Shown: positions 1 to 8,437, counted from the first letter of the stretch. The stretch: DNA of 64,000 nt from DATBGO01 sp963785765 (GCA_963785765.1 CAWAWM010000003.1:558001-622000), one strand, 5' to 3'. Notes: generated from the sequence alone by a model not told the origin. Numbers and translations: made by a program.

Positions 1-1
1 A

Positions 2-100
2 AGCATGAGCGGCGATGTGACGCTGCTGGCGCGGCCTGACCCCGGTGCCACCGGGCCGTCGGCCCAGCCAGCTGCGGACCGACAGGGTGGTGCATCATGA
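2..100 (+). CDS. C-terminal end of a DUF4097-like protein (partial)
   Basis: Only the last 32 codons are in the window. The residues SMSGDVTLLARPDP resemble the repeated beta-strand units (SGDV) of DUF4097 proteins, which often precede a PadR regulator. Its stop codon overlaps the PadR start as ATGA, so the two genes are probably translationally coupled. The family call rests on a very short stretch and on gene context, and is tentative. Confidence 0.5.
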   Translation, partial: SMSGDVTLLARPDPGATGPSAQPAADRQGGAS

Positions 101-1593
101 GCCCGGTATTCCGGCACGGCAGGCTCCGTCTTTACCTGCTCAAATTGCTCGACGAAGCGCCACGGCACGGCTATGAGGTCATCCGGCTGCTGCAGGACCG
201 CTTCCTGGGCGTGTACGCGCCTTCGCCAGGGACCATCTACCCGCGGCTGGCCAGGCTGGAGGAAGAGGGCCTGGTCACCCACGATGAGGTCGATGGGAAG
301 AAGGTGTACCGGATCACCGACAAGGGCCGGGAGGAGATCGAGGCCAGGTTTGACGACCTGGCGGAACTCGAGGAAGAGATCACCGAGTCGGTGCGCGACA
401 TTGCCCGCGAGGTCACCCAGGACGTCCGGGACACGGTGCGCAACCTGCGCGAGGAACTGACCTGGGCCGCCCGCGACGTCCGCCGCGAGGAACGCGAGCT
501 GGCCCGGGACGCGGCGCGGGACCGGGCCAGGCGGATCCATGATGAGGTCAAGGAGAGCGCCAGCCAGGCCCGGAGCGCAACGAGGAGTGACCGGCAGCCG
601 GCCGGGAACGACCGCGAGCCTGGCGATGCCGGGCGGCCTGGGGAGACGGCTGCGCAGGCTCCGAAGAGCCGGGCGCAGGCCGACGGCCCGGGACCGGACG
701 AAGCTGCGCAGGACAGGCCAGGGGAAGCCGCGGGCTTCCCCTGGGGTGCCCGGGGCCGGGCCAGCGACCGGCGGCGCGAGCAGCGCCGTGCTGGCCGCGG
801 CCTGGAGTGGCCGGACTGGGCAGCGTTCCAGGACTGGCAGAGCTGGGCAGCCTGGCGGGAGCGGCCAGGCCGGTCCGGCTGGGCCGGCTTGGGCAGTTTC
901 CCGGGCGCGGCGGCCCCGGGCTCCGAAACCCCGGGCTCCGAAACCCTGGGCTCCGAAACCCTGGGCTCCGAAACCCTGGGCGCCGAACCTCGGGACCGCG
1001 AGGCGCCCGGGCCGCAGGATCGCAGACCGCGGGCTCCAGGGCCCAGGACCGGACGAGGCCGCTCAGCGGGACCGGACGCGGGACTGTTCCGCGATCTCGA
1101 GCGGCTGGCCGTCGAGTTCGCGAGGGAACTGCGCACGGCCGCCTGGCATACCGAGTCAGTCGGCGAAAACGCGCTCAGCGACCTCCGGGCGATCCTTGAG
1201 GACACCCTGACGAAGGTCAAGGATGAGGTGTTCGGCGGCGCGACGGCCGGCTCCGGGGCGGCCGGTCGCACAGCAGCCGATCCCACAGCAGCCGATCCCA
1301 CAGCAGCCAATCCCACAGCAGCCAATCCCACAGCAGCCGATTCCGCAGCAGCCGATGCCGCAGCAGCCGATGCCGCAGCGGCCGACGCAGCCGAGGCCAG
1401 CACCAGCAGCGAGCCCAGCACCGGCAGCGAGGACGGCGGCGCGGCCGGCCGGGATGGCCCAGCTCCGGAAGGCTCAGCTCCGGAAGGCTCAGCCCCGGAA
1501 GGCCCAGCCCCGGAAGGCCCAGCCCCGGAAGGCTCGGTTCCGGAAGGCTCAGCTCCGGATGGGTCGCCGCCGGCAGACAGCACCGGCGGCTAG
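97..1593 (+). CDS. PadR-family transcriptional regulator with long low-complexity tail
   Basis: Residues 1-85 are a PadR winged helix (GxLRLYLLKLLDE...HGYEVIRLL...PSPGTIYPRLARLEEEGLV, then YRITDKGREEI), a dimeric DNA-binding domain that usually represses nearby membrane or transport genes. A charged, probably coiled-coil stretch follows (about 90-190). The rest, up to residue 498, is low-complexity and far longer than a typical PadR protein of 110-220 residues. It holds three in-frame repeat blocks: GSETL units near residues 275-295, AADPT/AADA units near 400-435 and PEGSA units near 465-490. A helical segment of about 50 residues (FRDLERLAVEFARELRTAAW...) lies between the first two blocks. 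The start overlaps the preceding stop (ATGA). The DNA-binding call is firm; the function of the tail is unknown. Confidence 0.85.
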   Translation: MSPVFRHGRLRLYLLKLLDEAPRHGYEVIRLLQDRFLGVYAPSPGTIYPRLARLEEEGLVTHDEVDGKKVYRITDKGREEIEARFDDLAELEEEITESVRDIAREVTQDVRDTVRNLREELTWAARDVRREERELARDAARDRARRIHDEVKESASQARSATRSDRQPAGNDREPGDAGRPGETAAQAPKSRAQADGPGPDEAAQDRPGEAAGFPWGARGRASDRRREQRRAGRGLEWPDWAAFQDWQSWAAWRERPGRSGWAGLGSFPGAAAPGSETPGSETLGSETLGSETLGAEPRDREAPGPQDRRPRAPGPRTGRGRSAGPDAGLFRDLERLAVEFARELRTAAWHTESVGENALSDLRAILEDTLTKVKDEVFGGATAGSGAAGRTAADPTAADPTAANPTAANPTAADSAAADAAAADAAAADAAEASTSSEPSTGSEDGGAAGRDGPAPEGSAPEGSAPEGPAPEGPAPEGSVPEGSAPDGSPPADSTGG

Positions 1594-1630
1594 CCGCGCT
1601 GGCCACGTGGGCCGACGCCGTGCCCGGCGG

Positions 1631-2704
1631 CTAGAGCGTGAAGACGACCTTCCCGAACAGCTCGCCGGAGATCATCGCGGCGAGGCCATCGCGGGCCTGG
1701 GCCAGCGGCATGGTGCGGTCGATCAGCGGCCGCACCCCCGTCTGCTCGCAGAACCGGAGCAGCCGGGCAAGCTGGTCGCGGCTCCCCATGGTGGACCCGA
1801 CCACCGAGAGCTGCAGGAAGAAAACCCGGGCCAGGTCGGCGGCGGGCGCGGGCCCGCTGGTCGCCCCGCAGACCACGATCCTGCCGCCCGGCCGGAGCGC
1901 CCGCAGCGAATGGGCCCAGGTGGCCTCGCCGACGGTCTCCATCACCGCGTCAACGCGCTCGGGCAGCCTGGCGCCCTGCGGAAAGGCCTGATCCGCGCCT
2001 AGCTCCAGCGCGCGCTCCCGCTTGGCCTCGCTGCGGCTGGTGACCCATATCCGGTAGCCGCCCGCCCGCCCCAGCAGGATCAGCGCTGTCGCCACGCCGC
2101 CGCCTGCTCCCTGGACGAGCACGGTGGCCCCAGGCTCCAGGCCAGCCTTGCTGAACAGCATCCGGTAGGCAGTCAGGTAAGCGGTCGGCAGGCAGGCGGC
2201 ATCAGCGAACGACAACGCGGCCGGCTTGGGCACCAGGTTCTGCCTGGGCACCGCGACCCGCTGCGCAAACGTCCCGTCGTAGCGCTCAGACAGCAGCGAG
2301 CGCGCCGGGTCCAGCGTCTCGTCGGGGCCGGCGTATCCGGGGTCACTGACCACGGCGTGCACCACGACCTCGTTACCGTCTTCGTCGAGTCCGGCCGCGT
2401 CGCAGCCCAGCACGATCGGCAGCCGGTCGGCGGAGATGCCAACCCCGCGCAGTGTCCATACGTCATGGTGGTTGAGGGAGGTGGCCAGGACCGACACTGT
2501 GGTCCACCCCTCCGGCGGCGCCGGTTCGGGCCGCTCGCCGAGTTCGAGGCCGTCGAGCGGATCCTCCGGGGCGAAGCGGGCCGCGGTAACAGCAAACATG
2601 CTCTGGACCATAGCGTCCTGGTCCGGGCTCGCTAGCCGCAGGGCGGCAGTCAATGCCGCAAACATCTCAAAATATGACAACTGACGGGAGTCATCTGATG
2701 CCAA
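1631..2704 (-). CDS. Zinc-binding dehydrogenase / NADPH:quinone reductase family (MDR)
   Basis: Medium-chain reductase: an N-terminal GroES-like domain (SLNHHDVWTLRGVG, PIVLGCDAAGLDEDGNEV) is followed by a Rossmann domain with the nucleotide motif GATVLVQGAGGGVATALI. It lacks the structural zinc Cys cluster, so it is probably a zinc-independent quinone-oxidoreductase-type enzyme acting on an unknown carbonyl or quinone with NADPH. The longest reading starts at a TTG. An internal ATG at 2599 (MFAVTAARFAPEDPLDGLELG) matches where homologues usually begin, so the first 35 residues may not be translated. The gene converges on the PadR gene. Confidence 0.85.
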   Translation of the reverse strand: MASDDSRQLSYFEMFAALTAALRLASPDQDAMVQSMFAVTAARFAPEDPLDGLELGERPEPAPPEGWTTVSVLATSLNHHDVWTLRGVGISADRLPIVLGCDAAGLDEDGNEVVVHAVVSDPGYAGPDETLDPARSLLSERYDGTFAQRVAVPRQNLVPKPAALSFADAACLPTAYLTAYRMLFSKAGLEPGATVLVQGAGGGVATALILLGRAGGYRIWVTSRSEAKRERALELGADQAFPQGARLPERVDAVMETVGEATWAHSLRALRPGGRIVVCGATSGPAPAADLARVFFLQLSVVGSTMGSRDQLARLLRFCEQTGVRPLIDRTMPLAQARDGLAAMISGELFGKVVFTL

Positions 2705-2807
2705 TATGTGATGAACGCGTCGCTGAAGAGCTGCCGGGCTATGGCCGTGTGTGCGATACTTCCGTGCGGGAAACTACTTCTGATACTCCCCGTAGGTAAG
2801 GACCGGA

Positions 2808-3380
2808 GTGGACTTCACGTCCTACGCCGAGCTAGCAGTCCGTCTCGTGAACACGTCCGCCCGTGCTGATGGTGACCCTGACCTGCTTGGCAGTCCGCAG
2901 GCGTTCCGCGCATTCGTCGCGGACCGCCCGCATCTGGCTGGGCCAGTGACCTTTCACGACCTGGACGCGCTACGGCTGCTCCGGGCCGAGCTCGCCACGA
3001 TTTTCGGCGCCGCCGTGGGGGGCGACGAAGCAGCCGCGTCCGACCGGCTCAATGCGCTGCTGGCGCAGCACCCGGTGCACCCGGTCCTGGTCCGCCATGA
3101 CGGCCCGCGCTGGCATATGCACCTGATCGACAGCGGCTCGGTGGCGGAGCGGTACGCGGCCGGCGCTACCAGCGGCCTGGCGGCCGTTTTCGCGCAGTTC
3201 GGTGCCAATCGGCTCGGTATCTGCGCAATTGCGTCATGTCCGTGCGCCTTCATCGACGCGAGCACCAACCGATCCCGGCGCTATTGTTCCGACCACTGCA
3301 CGACCAAGGCGACGGTTACCGCATTCCGCTCCCGTGATAACAGCGGGGCCGGTCAAGGGCCCAGCACCGCCGCTGGCTGA
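2808..3380 (+). CDS. ABATE/CGNR zinc-finger family protein lacking the CGNR signature
   Basis: The N-terminal part (RLVNTSARADGDPDLLGSPQAFRAFV...) fits the ABATE domain of presumed stress-responsive regulators. The C-terminal part is laid out like a CGNR zinc finger: C-x4-C then FIDASTNRSRRYCSDHC. The four Cys positions are kept, but the diagnostic CGNR tetrad is replaced by CTTK. The start is GTG with GGA close upstream. Family members are predicted DNA-binding regulators, and the changed tetrad may alter nucleic-acid contacts. Confidence 0.75.
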   Translation: MDFTSYAELAVRLVNTSARADGDPDLLGSPQAFRAFVADRPHLAGPVTFHDLDALRLLRAELATIFGAAVGGDEAAASDRLNALLAQHPVHPVLVRHDGPRWHMHLIDSGSVAERYAAGATSGLAAVFAQFGANRLGICAIASCPCAFIDASTNRSRRYCSDHCTTKATVTAFRSRDNSGAGQGPSTAAG

Positions 3381-3662
3381 CCACGCACTGGTAGCAGCCT
3401 GAAATCTGGCCGGTCCGGCAAGTACCCGGCCGGTCCCGCGAGCCTTTGCCCTGGCCGCCTGATTACCCGCTAATGTGCGCCTGGCTGCGAAGGTCCGGCG
3501 CGTCACCAGCGACGTCAGTCCCGTTGGTATTGCGTGACGGTGACCTACGTTACCAAAAAGACACCAAGCGGCTTCTTCTCACGTCCCAAGTCGATCATTA
3601 CCATGAGCCCTACTCACTCGGCCGTATGGCCCACGTTAGCGGACCCGAAAGAAGGTTCGATC

Positions 3663-5333
3663 ATGGCAACTGAGTCTGTAGCCACGGCTACCAGACCGGA
3701 GGACGTCGGCCTCAAGCGCGAGATGGGGCTGGTCGGCGCCACCTGGGCGTCCGAGACCTCGATCATCGGCTCTGGCTGGCTGTTCGGCGCGCTATTCGCC
3801 GCGCAGGCCGCCGGGACGGCGGCCCTGCTGGGCTGGGTCATCGCCGGAATCGCGGTCATCATCCTGGCCCTCGTCCATGCCGAGCTCGGCGGGATGTACC
3901 CGGTCTCTGGCGGGACCGCGAGGTTCCCGCACTTCGCATTCGGCAGCATCGCCGGCATCTCGTTCGGGTTCTTCTCCTGGCTACAGGCGGTTACGGTAGC
4001 GCCGATCGAGTGCTTCGCGGTGATGCAGTACGGGTCCTACTACTGGCACGGGCTGTTCAACCCGAGCGCGGCCGGCGGTCACGGGAACGTCACCACGACC
4101 GGCTTCATCATGACGATCGTCCTGATGGCCATCTTTACCGTGATCAACTTCCTGGGCATGCGGATGTTCTCCAGGGTCAACAGCGGCATCACCTGGTGGA
4201 AGGTCGCAGTCCCGGTCTTCACGATCATCGTGCTGCTGTTCAAGTTGCACCCCAGCAACTTCGGCGCCGGTGGCGGCTTCATGCCGTACGGGATCAAGGC
4301 CCTGTTCGGGGCGATTCCGTCGGCGGGCATCGTGTTCGCCTACCTCGGCTTCGAGCAAGCCGACCAGCTGGCCGGCGAGATCAAGAACCCGCAGCGCAAC
4401 CTGCCGCGGGCGATCATCATCGCGACCCTGATCGGGGTGGTGATCTACACCATGCTGCAGGTGGTGTTCATCGGCGCACTGCCGGCCGACCAGCTGACCA
4501 AGGGTTTCGCCGGCATCAGCAACACGAACATTCTCACCGGCCCGTTCGCCGGCCTGGCCGGCCTGGTCGGGCTCGGCTGGCTGGCTATCATCCTGCGGAT
4601 CGACGCGTTCGTCTCGCCGTTCGGTACCGGCCTGATCTATGAGACCTCCACCTCCCGGGTCGGCTACGGCCTGGCCAGGAACCGCTACTATCCGCAGATC
4701 TTCCAGCGGACCGACGCCCGCGGCGTGCCCTGGTTCAGCCTGATCTTCTCATTCCTCGCCGGACTGGTCTTCCTGCTGCCGTTCCCCAGCTGGCACTCGC
4801 TGGTCAGCCTGGTCACCGGGGCCAGCGTGCTGATGTACGCCGGCGCGCCGCTGTCCATGGGCGCGTTCCGCAAGCAGGTTCCCGAAGCGAGCCTGCCCTA
4901 CCGGGTGCCGGGCGCCGCGGTGCTGGGCCCGCTGGCGTTCATCATCGCCAACATGCTCATCTACTGGTCGGGCTTCGAGACGGTCTGGAAGCTGGGCGTG
5001 TGCATCGTGATCGGCTACGTGCTGATCGGCGTGTGCATGGCGTTCGACCCCCAGCGCCCGCCGCTGGACTGGAAGTCGGCACAATGGCTGCCGATCTACC
5101 TGATCGGATTGGGCATCATCTCTTGGCAGGGCCAGTTCAGCGGCGGCGCCGTCGCGGCGCCGGTCAACACCAACAACATCCCGTTCTGGTGGGACATGGT
5201 GGTCGTCGCCGGGTTCAGCCTGATCATCTACTACTGGGCGCAGGCCGCCAGGCTGCCCAGGGAGGAAATGCTGAACCTGGTCGGGCGTCAGTCCACGGTG
5301 GAGGAGCCGCCAGGACCAGCGCCGAGGCACTGA
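3663..5333 (+). CDS. APC-family amino acid permease
   Basis: An integral membrane transporter of 556 residues with about 12-14 hydrophobic helices. It carries the APC N-terminal hallmark (LVGATWASETSIIGSGWLFGALFAA) and the helix-6 region AGIVFAYLGFEQADQLAGEIKNPQRNLPRAI, where substrate binding and gating lie in this superfamily. The chosen ATG has a good AGAAGG Shine-Dalgarno 8-10 nt upstream; the reading frame is open 43 codons further up but that part looks non-coding. Substrate is not predictable. A very strong hairpin follows the gene. Confidence 0.9.
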   Translation: MATESVATATRPEDVGLKREMGLVGATWASETSIIGSGWLFGALFAAQAAGTAALLGWVIAGIAVIILALVHAELGGMYPVSGGTARFPHFAFGSIAGISFGFFSWLQAVTVAPIECFAVMQYGSYYWHGLFNPSAAGGHGNVTTTGFIMTIVLMAIFTVINFLGMRMFSRVNSGITWWKVAVPVFTIIVLLFKLHPSNFGAGGGFMPYGIKALFGAIPSAGIVFAYLGFEQADQLAGEIKNPQRNLPRAIIIATLIGVVIYTMLQVVFIGALPADQLTKGFAGISNTNILTGPFAGLAGLVGLGWLAIILRIDAFVSPFGTGLIYETSTSRVGYGLARNRYYPQIFQRTDARGVPWFSLIFSFLAGLVFLLPFPSWHSLVSLVTGASVLMYAGAPLSMGAFRKQVPEASLPYRVPGAAVLGPLAFIIANMLIYWSGFETVWKLGVCIVIGYVLIGVCMAFDPQRPPLDWKSAQWLPIYLIGLGIISWQGQFSGGAVAAPVNTNNIPFWWDMVVVAGFSLIIYYWAQAARLPREEMLNLVGRQSTVEEPPGPAPRH

Positions 5334-5370
5334 TACCGGGGCGCTGACCGCCCTGCACGCTGGTTTGCCC

Positions 5371-5413
5371 GCGAGGGTCCCGGGCCGCCGAAACGGCGGC
5401 CCGGGGCCCTCGC
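5371..5413. terminator. Strong bidirectional hairpin terminator
   Basis: A 20-bp stem with a single T.G wobble closes on an AAA loop (left arm 5371-5390, right arm 5394-5413). It sits between the convergent permease and sodX genes and can serve both. There is no T-run, as is common for actinobacterial intrinsic terminators. Confidence 0.8.
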
Positions 5414-5450
5414 GTCTGGTCCGGGGTCGCCTGCCAGCCGGGCTCGCCGG

Positions 5451-5783
5451 TCAGCGGTCACGAGATCGCAACGGCCAGTACCGCAGCAGCACCCGGCCCT
5501 CGATGAGCTGGTCAGGCACGGCACCGAAGGCCCGGCTGTCGACCGCCCCAGCGTCCGGATTGTCGGACTGCAGCCACCAGCCCGCCCGCTCGCGCCGCCC
5601 GGCCCGCTTGACCAGGAGCATGCCAGGGCGCCCCGGATGCCGGGCGATGATCAGCTGGCCCGGCTTGATCCGCGGCACCCGGCCTGCCCGCATCCGGCGC
5701 CGCACCAGCAGCCAGTCCCCGGGCCGCAGCGCCGGTTCCATGGACCGCTCCGCCACCGCGACACGCCATAGCGGCCAGCGCAT
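5451..5783 (-). CDS. sodX: Ni-superoxide dismutase maturation protease SodX
   Basis: A small S26 signal-peptidase-like protein of 110 residues. The catalytic Ser lies in ERSMEPALRPGD (Ser14) and the probable catalytic Lys in MLLVKRAG (Lys59), followed by GWWLQSDNP. In this family the protease removes the leader of pro-SodN so that the new N-terminal His can bind nickel. The ATG at 5783 is preceded by GGGAGGG at ideal spacing; the frame is open upstream but would run into sodN. Divergent from sodN, with a dyad between the two starts. Confidence 0.92.
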   Translation of the reverse strand: MRWPLWRVAVAERSMEPALRPGDWLLVRRRMRAGRVPRIKPGQLIIARHPGRPGMLLVKRAGRRERAGWWLQSDNPDAGAVDSRAFGAVPDQLIEGRVLLRYWPLRSRDR

Positions 5784-5814
5784 GGAACCCTCCCTGAATG
5801 CAATGGAGCTAACG

Positions 5815-5838
5815 GGGTACTGTCGGAATCCGGTACCC
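5815..5838. promoter_or_regulatory. Nested dyad in the sodX-sodN intergenic region
   Basis: GGGTAC (5815-5820) and GTACCC (5833-5838) form a perfect outer inverted repeat, enclosing a second perfect one, CGGA-A-TCCG (5824-5832). It lies 28 bp before the sodN start and 32 bp before the sodX start, so it could regulate both promoters. Candidate operator only; the regulator is not identifiable here. Confidence 0.45.
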
Positions 5839-5865
5839 ATGATCTGACACGAGAGAAGGACATCA

Positions 5866-6273
5866 ATGAGACTGCTCGCACGTCTGGTCGAGCCGAGGGC
5901 CACCGCGCATGCTCACTGTGACCTCCCCTGCGGTATCTACGATCCGGCCCAGGCCAGGATCGAGGCCGAATCCGTCCGGGCCATCTGCGAGAAGTACCAG
6001 CAGAATGCCGACCCAGAGTTCCGCACCCGCGCCCTGCAGATCAAGGAGGAGCGGTCAGAACTCGTCAAGCATCATCTGTGGGTGCTGTGGACCGACTACT
6101 TCAAGCCACCGCACTTCGAGAAGTATCCGCAGCTGAACCAGCTGTTCAACGAGGCCACCAAGCTCGCGGGCGCCGGCGGCACCAAGGGCAGCACCGACGT
6201 GGCCAAGGCCGACGAGCTGCTCGGCAAGATCGAGGAGATCGGAAAGATCTTCTGGGAGACAAAGCAGGCCTGA
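5866..6273 (+). CDS. sodN: Nickel superoxide dismutase (SodN)
   Basis: Converts superoxide to H2O2 and O2 in the cytoplasm as a hexamer. A 16-residue leader ending in ATAHA precedes the Ni-hook HCDLPCGIYDP; His17, Cys18 and Cys22 of the precursor become His1, Cys2 and Cys6 of the mature enzyme. The rest (ARIEAESVRAICEKYQ...HHLWVLWTDYFKPPHFEKYP) is the standard four-helix bundle, and the 135-residue length is normal. AGAAGGA precedes the ATG. It pairs with divergent sodX and ends at a strong terminator. Confidence 0.97.
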   Translation: MRLLARLVEPRATAHAHCDLPCGIYDPAQARIEAESVRAICEKYQQNADPEFRTRALQIKEERSELVKHHLWVLWTDYFKPPHFEKYPQLNQLFNEATKLAGAGGTKGSTDVAKADELLGKIEEIGKIFWETKQA

Positions 6274-6300
6274 CGTCACAGCACACCCAAATACTGCCAG

Positions 6301-6339
6301 CTGAAGGGCCGCGCGGCTGTTATCCGCGCGGCTCTTCAG
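6301..6339 (+). terminator. Rho-independent-type terminator of sodN
   Basis: A 16-bp stem with one G.T wobble (6301-6316 with 6324-6339) around a 7-nt CTGTTAT loop, 27 bp after the sodN stop. It is GC-rich and followed by no long T-run. Confidence 0.75.
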
Positions 6340-6460
6340 CGCCCTGAGCAGGCGCCGGCCGCGCGCCGCGCCAACGCAGCGGCGCGCACACGGTAGGTTG
6401 CAGACAGGAACGGCTGCCTGCGTACCGCGGGCCCACGCCGGCCGCTGCAGGAGGGCAGAA

Positions 6461-6979
6461 GTGACCGAGAAGACGACCGCACCGACGATCAGGCCGGCCG
6501 CGAGCACGGTGGCGCGTGACGACGGCAGCGCGTCCCTAGCGGGCCGTCCGGGCACCTCGGCCGCGCTTCGCGGCCAGCGTGGCGAGCAGCCGCAAACGCA
6601 GGATCAGGTGACCGTCCGGCTGCCCGCCGAGGGTGCGTACCTGTCGGTCCTGCGCACCGCGACGGCCGGCCTGGCGGCCCGCCTCGACTTCACCCTCGAC
6701 GAGATCGAGGACCTGCGGATTGCCGTCGACGAGGCCTGCGCCATGCTGCTCAGCCAGGCGCAACCGGGCGGCAGCCTGGAGTGCGTGTTCGCGCTTGATC
6801 GCGACATGATGACTATTTCGGTATCGGCGCAATGCCTGGCGCCGCAGCCGCCCGCCAGCGACACCTTCGCGTGGACCGTCCTGTCCGCGCTGGCCGGCAG
6901 CGTCGACGCGCACGTGGGACCCGGCGATCTGCTGACCATCGTGATGCGCAAGTCCCGCGAGATATCGGGATCAGTATGA
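6461..6979 (+). CDS. Anti-sigma regulatory factor (RsbW/SpoIIAB-like HATPase)
   Basis: After a flexible N-terminus of about 45 residues, the protein has a GHKL ATPase fold: VRLPAEGAYLSVLRTATAGLAARLDF, then the N-box region LDEIEDLRIAVDEACAMLL. Such proteins bind SigB/SigF-type sigma factors and hold them inactive until an anti-anti-sigma factor intervenes. A GTG start with GGAGGG 5-6 nt upstream is preferred; the frame is open 21 codons further up. The stop overlaps the next start (ATGA), coupling it to the sigma gene it presumably controls. No anti-anti-sigma gene is nearby. Confidence 0.88.
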   Translation: MTEKTTAPTIRPAASTVARDDGSASLAGRPGTSAALRGQRGEQPQTQDQVTVRLPAEGAYLSVLRTATAGLAARLDFTLDEIEDLRIAVDEACAMLLSQAQPGGSLECVFALDRDMMTISVSAQCLAPQPPASDTFAWTVLSALAGSVDAHVGPGDLLTIVMRKSREISGSV

Positions 6980-7929
6980 CGGGGGAGACCGAGGGCACCT
7001 TGACCGAGGAGTTCGAGAGCACGGTGGTGGCCCGCGCCGGGGCCGGGGAGGGCGCCGCGGAGGCCGACGTCCAGGTGGCCGCCATGATCGAGTTCCGGGA
7101 TCCGGACGACGACGCCGCTGAGGAGCCCGCGGCGGAGGATGCCGTGCCGGTCGCGAAGATCCAGCATGCGCCGCGCGAGCGGGGCCGGGCCAGGGACCTG
7201 TTCGAGCGGATCGCGCTGCTGCCCGAAGGAGACGAGGAACGGCTGCGCATCCGCGGTGAGCTCGTCGAGTTGCACCTGCCGCTGGTCGAGTATCTCGCGC
7301 GCCGGTTCCGTAACCGGGGGGAATGGCTCGACGACCTGACCCAGGTGGCGACCATCGGCCTGATCAAGTCGATCGACCGGTTCGATCTCAGTCGTGGCGT
7401 GGAGTTCTCCACCTACGCAACGCCGACGATCGTCGGTGAGATCAAGCGGCACTTCCGCGACAAGGGCTGGGCCGTCCGGGTGCCCCGGCGGCTCCAGGAA
7501 CTCAAGCTGGCGCTGACCAAGGCGATCAGCGACCTGGCCCAGCGGCTTGGCCGTGCACCTACCGTGGCCGAGCTCGCCGCTCACCTCCAGATGAGCGAGG
7601 AAGAGGTGCTGGAGGGCCTGGAGTCCGCCAACGCGTACTCGACGGTCTCTCTCGATGCTCCCGACTCCGGGGATGACGACGCTCCCGCGGTAGCTGAGTC
7701 GCTAGGGATGCTTGATGATGCTCTCGAGGGAGTGGAGTACCGGGAATCGCTCAAGCCACTCCTGGAGCGGCTCCCGCCCAGGGAGAAGCGGATCCTGCTG
7801 CTGCGGTTCTTCGGCAACATGACCCAGTCCCAGATCGCGACCGAGCTCGGGATCTCGCAAATGCACGTGTCCAGGTTGCTGGCCAGGACGCTGGCTCAGC
7901 TCCGTGAGGGCCTTACCACCGACGACTAG
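6976..7929 (+). CDS. RNA polymerase sigma factor, SigB/SigF/SigG type (group 3)
   Basis: A 317-residue sigma factor. An acidic N-terminal extension of about 65 residues (EFRDPDDDAAEEPAAED) precedes region 2 (LVEYLARRFRNRGEWLDDLTQVATIGLIKSIDRFD and FSTYATPTIVGEIKRHFRDKGW), region 3 (LGRAPTVAELAAHLQMSEEEV) and region 4 (LPPREKRILLLRFFGNMTQSQIATELGISQMHVSRLLARTL). It directs RNA polymerase to general-stress or developmental promoters. ATGA overlap with the anti-sigma gene fixes the start. The last codons and the stop lie in a perfect 26-bp tandem duplication. Confidence 0.92.
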   Translation: MTGETEGTLTEEFESTVVARAGAGEGAAEADVQVAAMIEFRDPDDDAAEEPAAEDAVPVAKIQHAPRERGRARDLFERIALLPEGDEERLRIRGELVELHLPLVEYLARRFRNRGEWLDDLTQVATIGLIKSIDRFDLSRGVEFSTYATPTIVGEIKRHFRDKGWAVRVPRRLQELKLALTKAISDLAQRLGRAPTVAELAAHLQMSEEEVLEGLESANAYSTVSLDAPDSGDDDAPAVAESLGMLDDALEGVEYRESLKPLLERLPPREKRILLLRFFGNMTQSQIATELGISQMHVSRLLARTLAQLREGLTTDD

Positions 7930-7966
7930 AGAGCCCCGGCACCACCGACGACTAGAGAGCCCCGGC
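7915..7966 (+). repeat. Perfect 26-bp tandem duplication across the sigma-factor stop codon
   Basis: Two identical adjacent copies (7915-7940 and 7941-7966) of a unit running from ACCACCGACGACTAG into AGAGCCCCGGC. The first copy carries the functional stop; the second lies in the spacer before the next gene. Exact identity implies a recent event. Confidence 0.95.
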
Positions 7967-7974
7967 CCGGTCAG

Positions 7975-8436
7975 CTAGCGGCCGCGCTGGCCGGGACGGC
8001 CAGGCTGCGCGGGACGGCCGGACTGGCGTGCGGATGGCGGCGGGTCGTCGGCCGCCGGCGGGTCACCGGCCAGGGCGCGCAGGCTGGGCGGGACGAGCAG
8101 CGCGGCAAATCCGGCCACGGCCAGCACGGCACCTGGCACGCCCCAGTCGTAGCGGTGCCCCTGGATCAGGTAGATGCTGACGATGCCGACAAACAGCTGG
8201 GTGAGCAGCGCCGGGGTACGGCTCCACGGGCGCGCCCTGGCCAGCCCGGACGCGACATACGCCAGCGCGACCGCGGTGGCTATCCCGATCAGGGTCAGCG
8301 CGATGCCGCTGTTGTTGTGATACGACCGGCCTGCACTGAAATCGACCCCGGCCAGGATGGCGGCGCCGAGCACGCCGGCCGCCTCGGCCGCCTGGATGGC
8401 CGCAGCGGCGAGCAGGCTGGCGGGACGCTGCGGCAA
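7975..8436 (-). CDS. Small integral membrane protein, four predicted helices
   Basis: Unrecognised membrane protein. About four hydrophobic helices are visible (LLAAAAIQAAEAAGVLGAAILAG, IALTLIGIATAVALAYVASGL, ALLTQLFVGIVSIYLIQ, VPGAVLAVAGFAALLVP), followed by a Pro/Gly/Gln-rich cytoplasmic tail. The TTG at 8436 is chosen because GGAAA precedes it and it avoids overlap with the divergent lipid-kinase gene; GTG codons at 8496 and 8514 are alternatives. It may share a control region with the kinase. Confidence 0.65.
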   Translation of the reverse strand: MPQRPASLLAAAAIQAAEAAGVLGAAILAGVDFSAGRSYHNNSGIALTLIGIATAVALAYVASGLARARPWSRTPALLTQLFVGIVSIYLIQGHRYDWGVPGAVLAVAGFAALLVPPSLRALAGDPPAADDPPPSARQSGRPAQPGRPGQRGR

Positions 8437-8437
8437 A

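Noticed and set aside
237..1583. Long minus-strand reading frame opposite the PadR gene
   Set aside because: Low-complexity mirror of the plus-strand repeats; no conserved motif, and the PadR domain is unmistakable on the plus strand.
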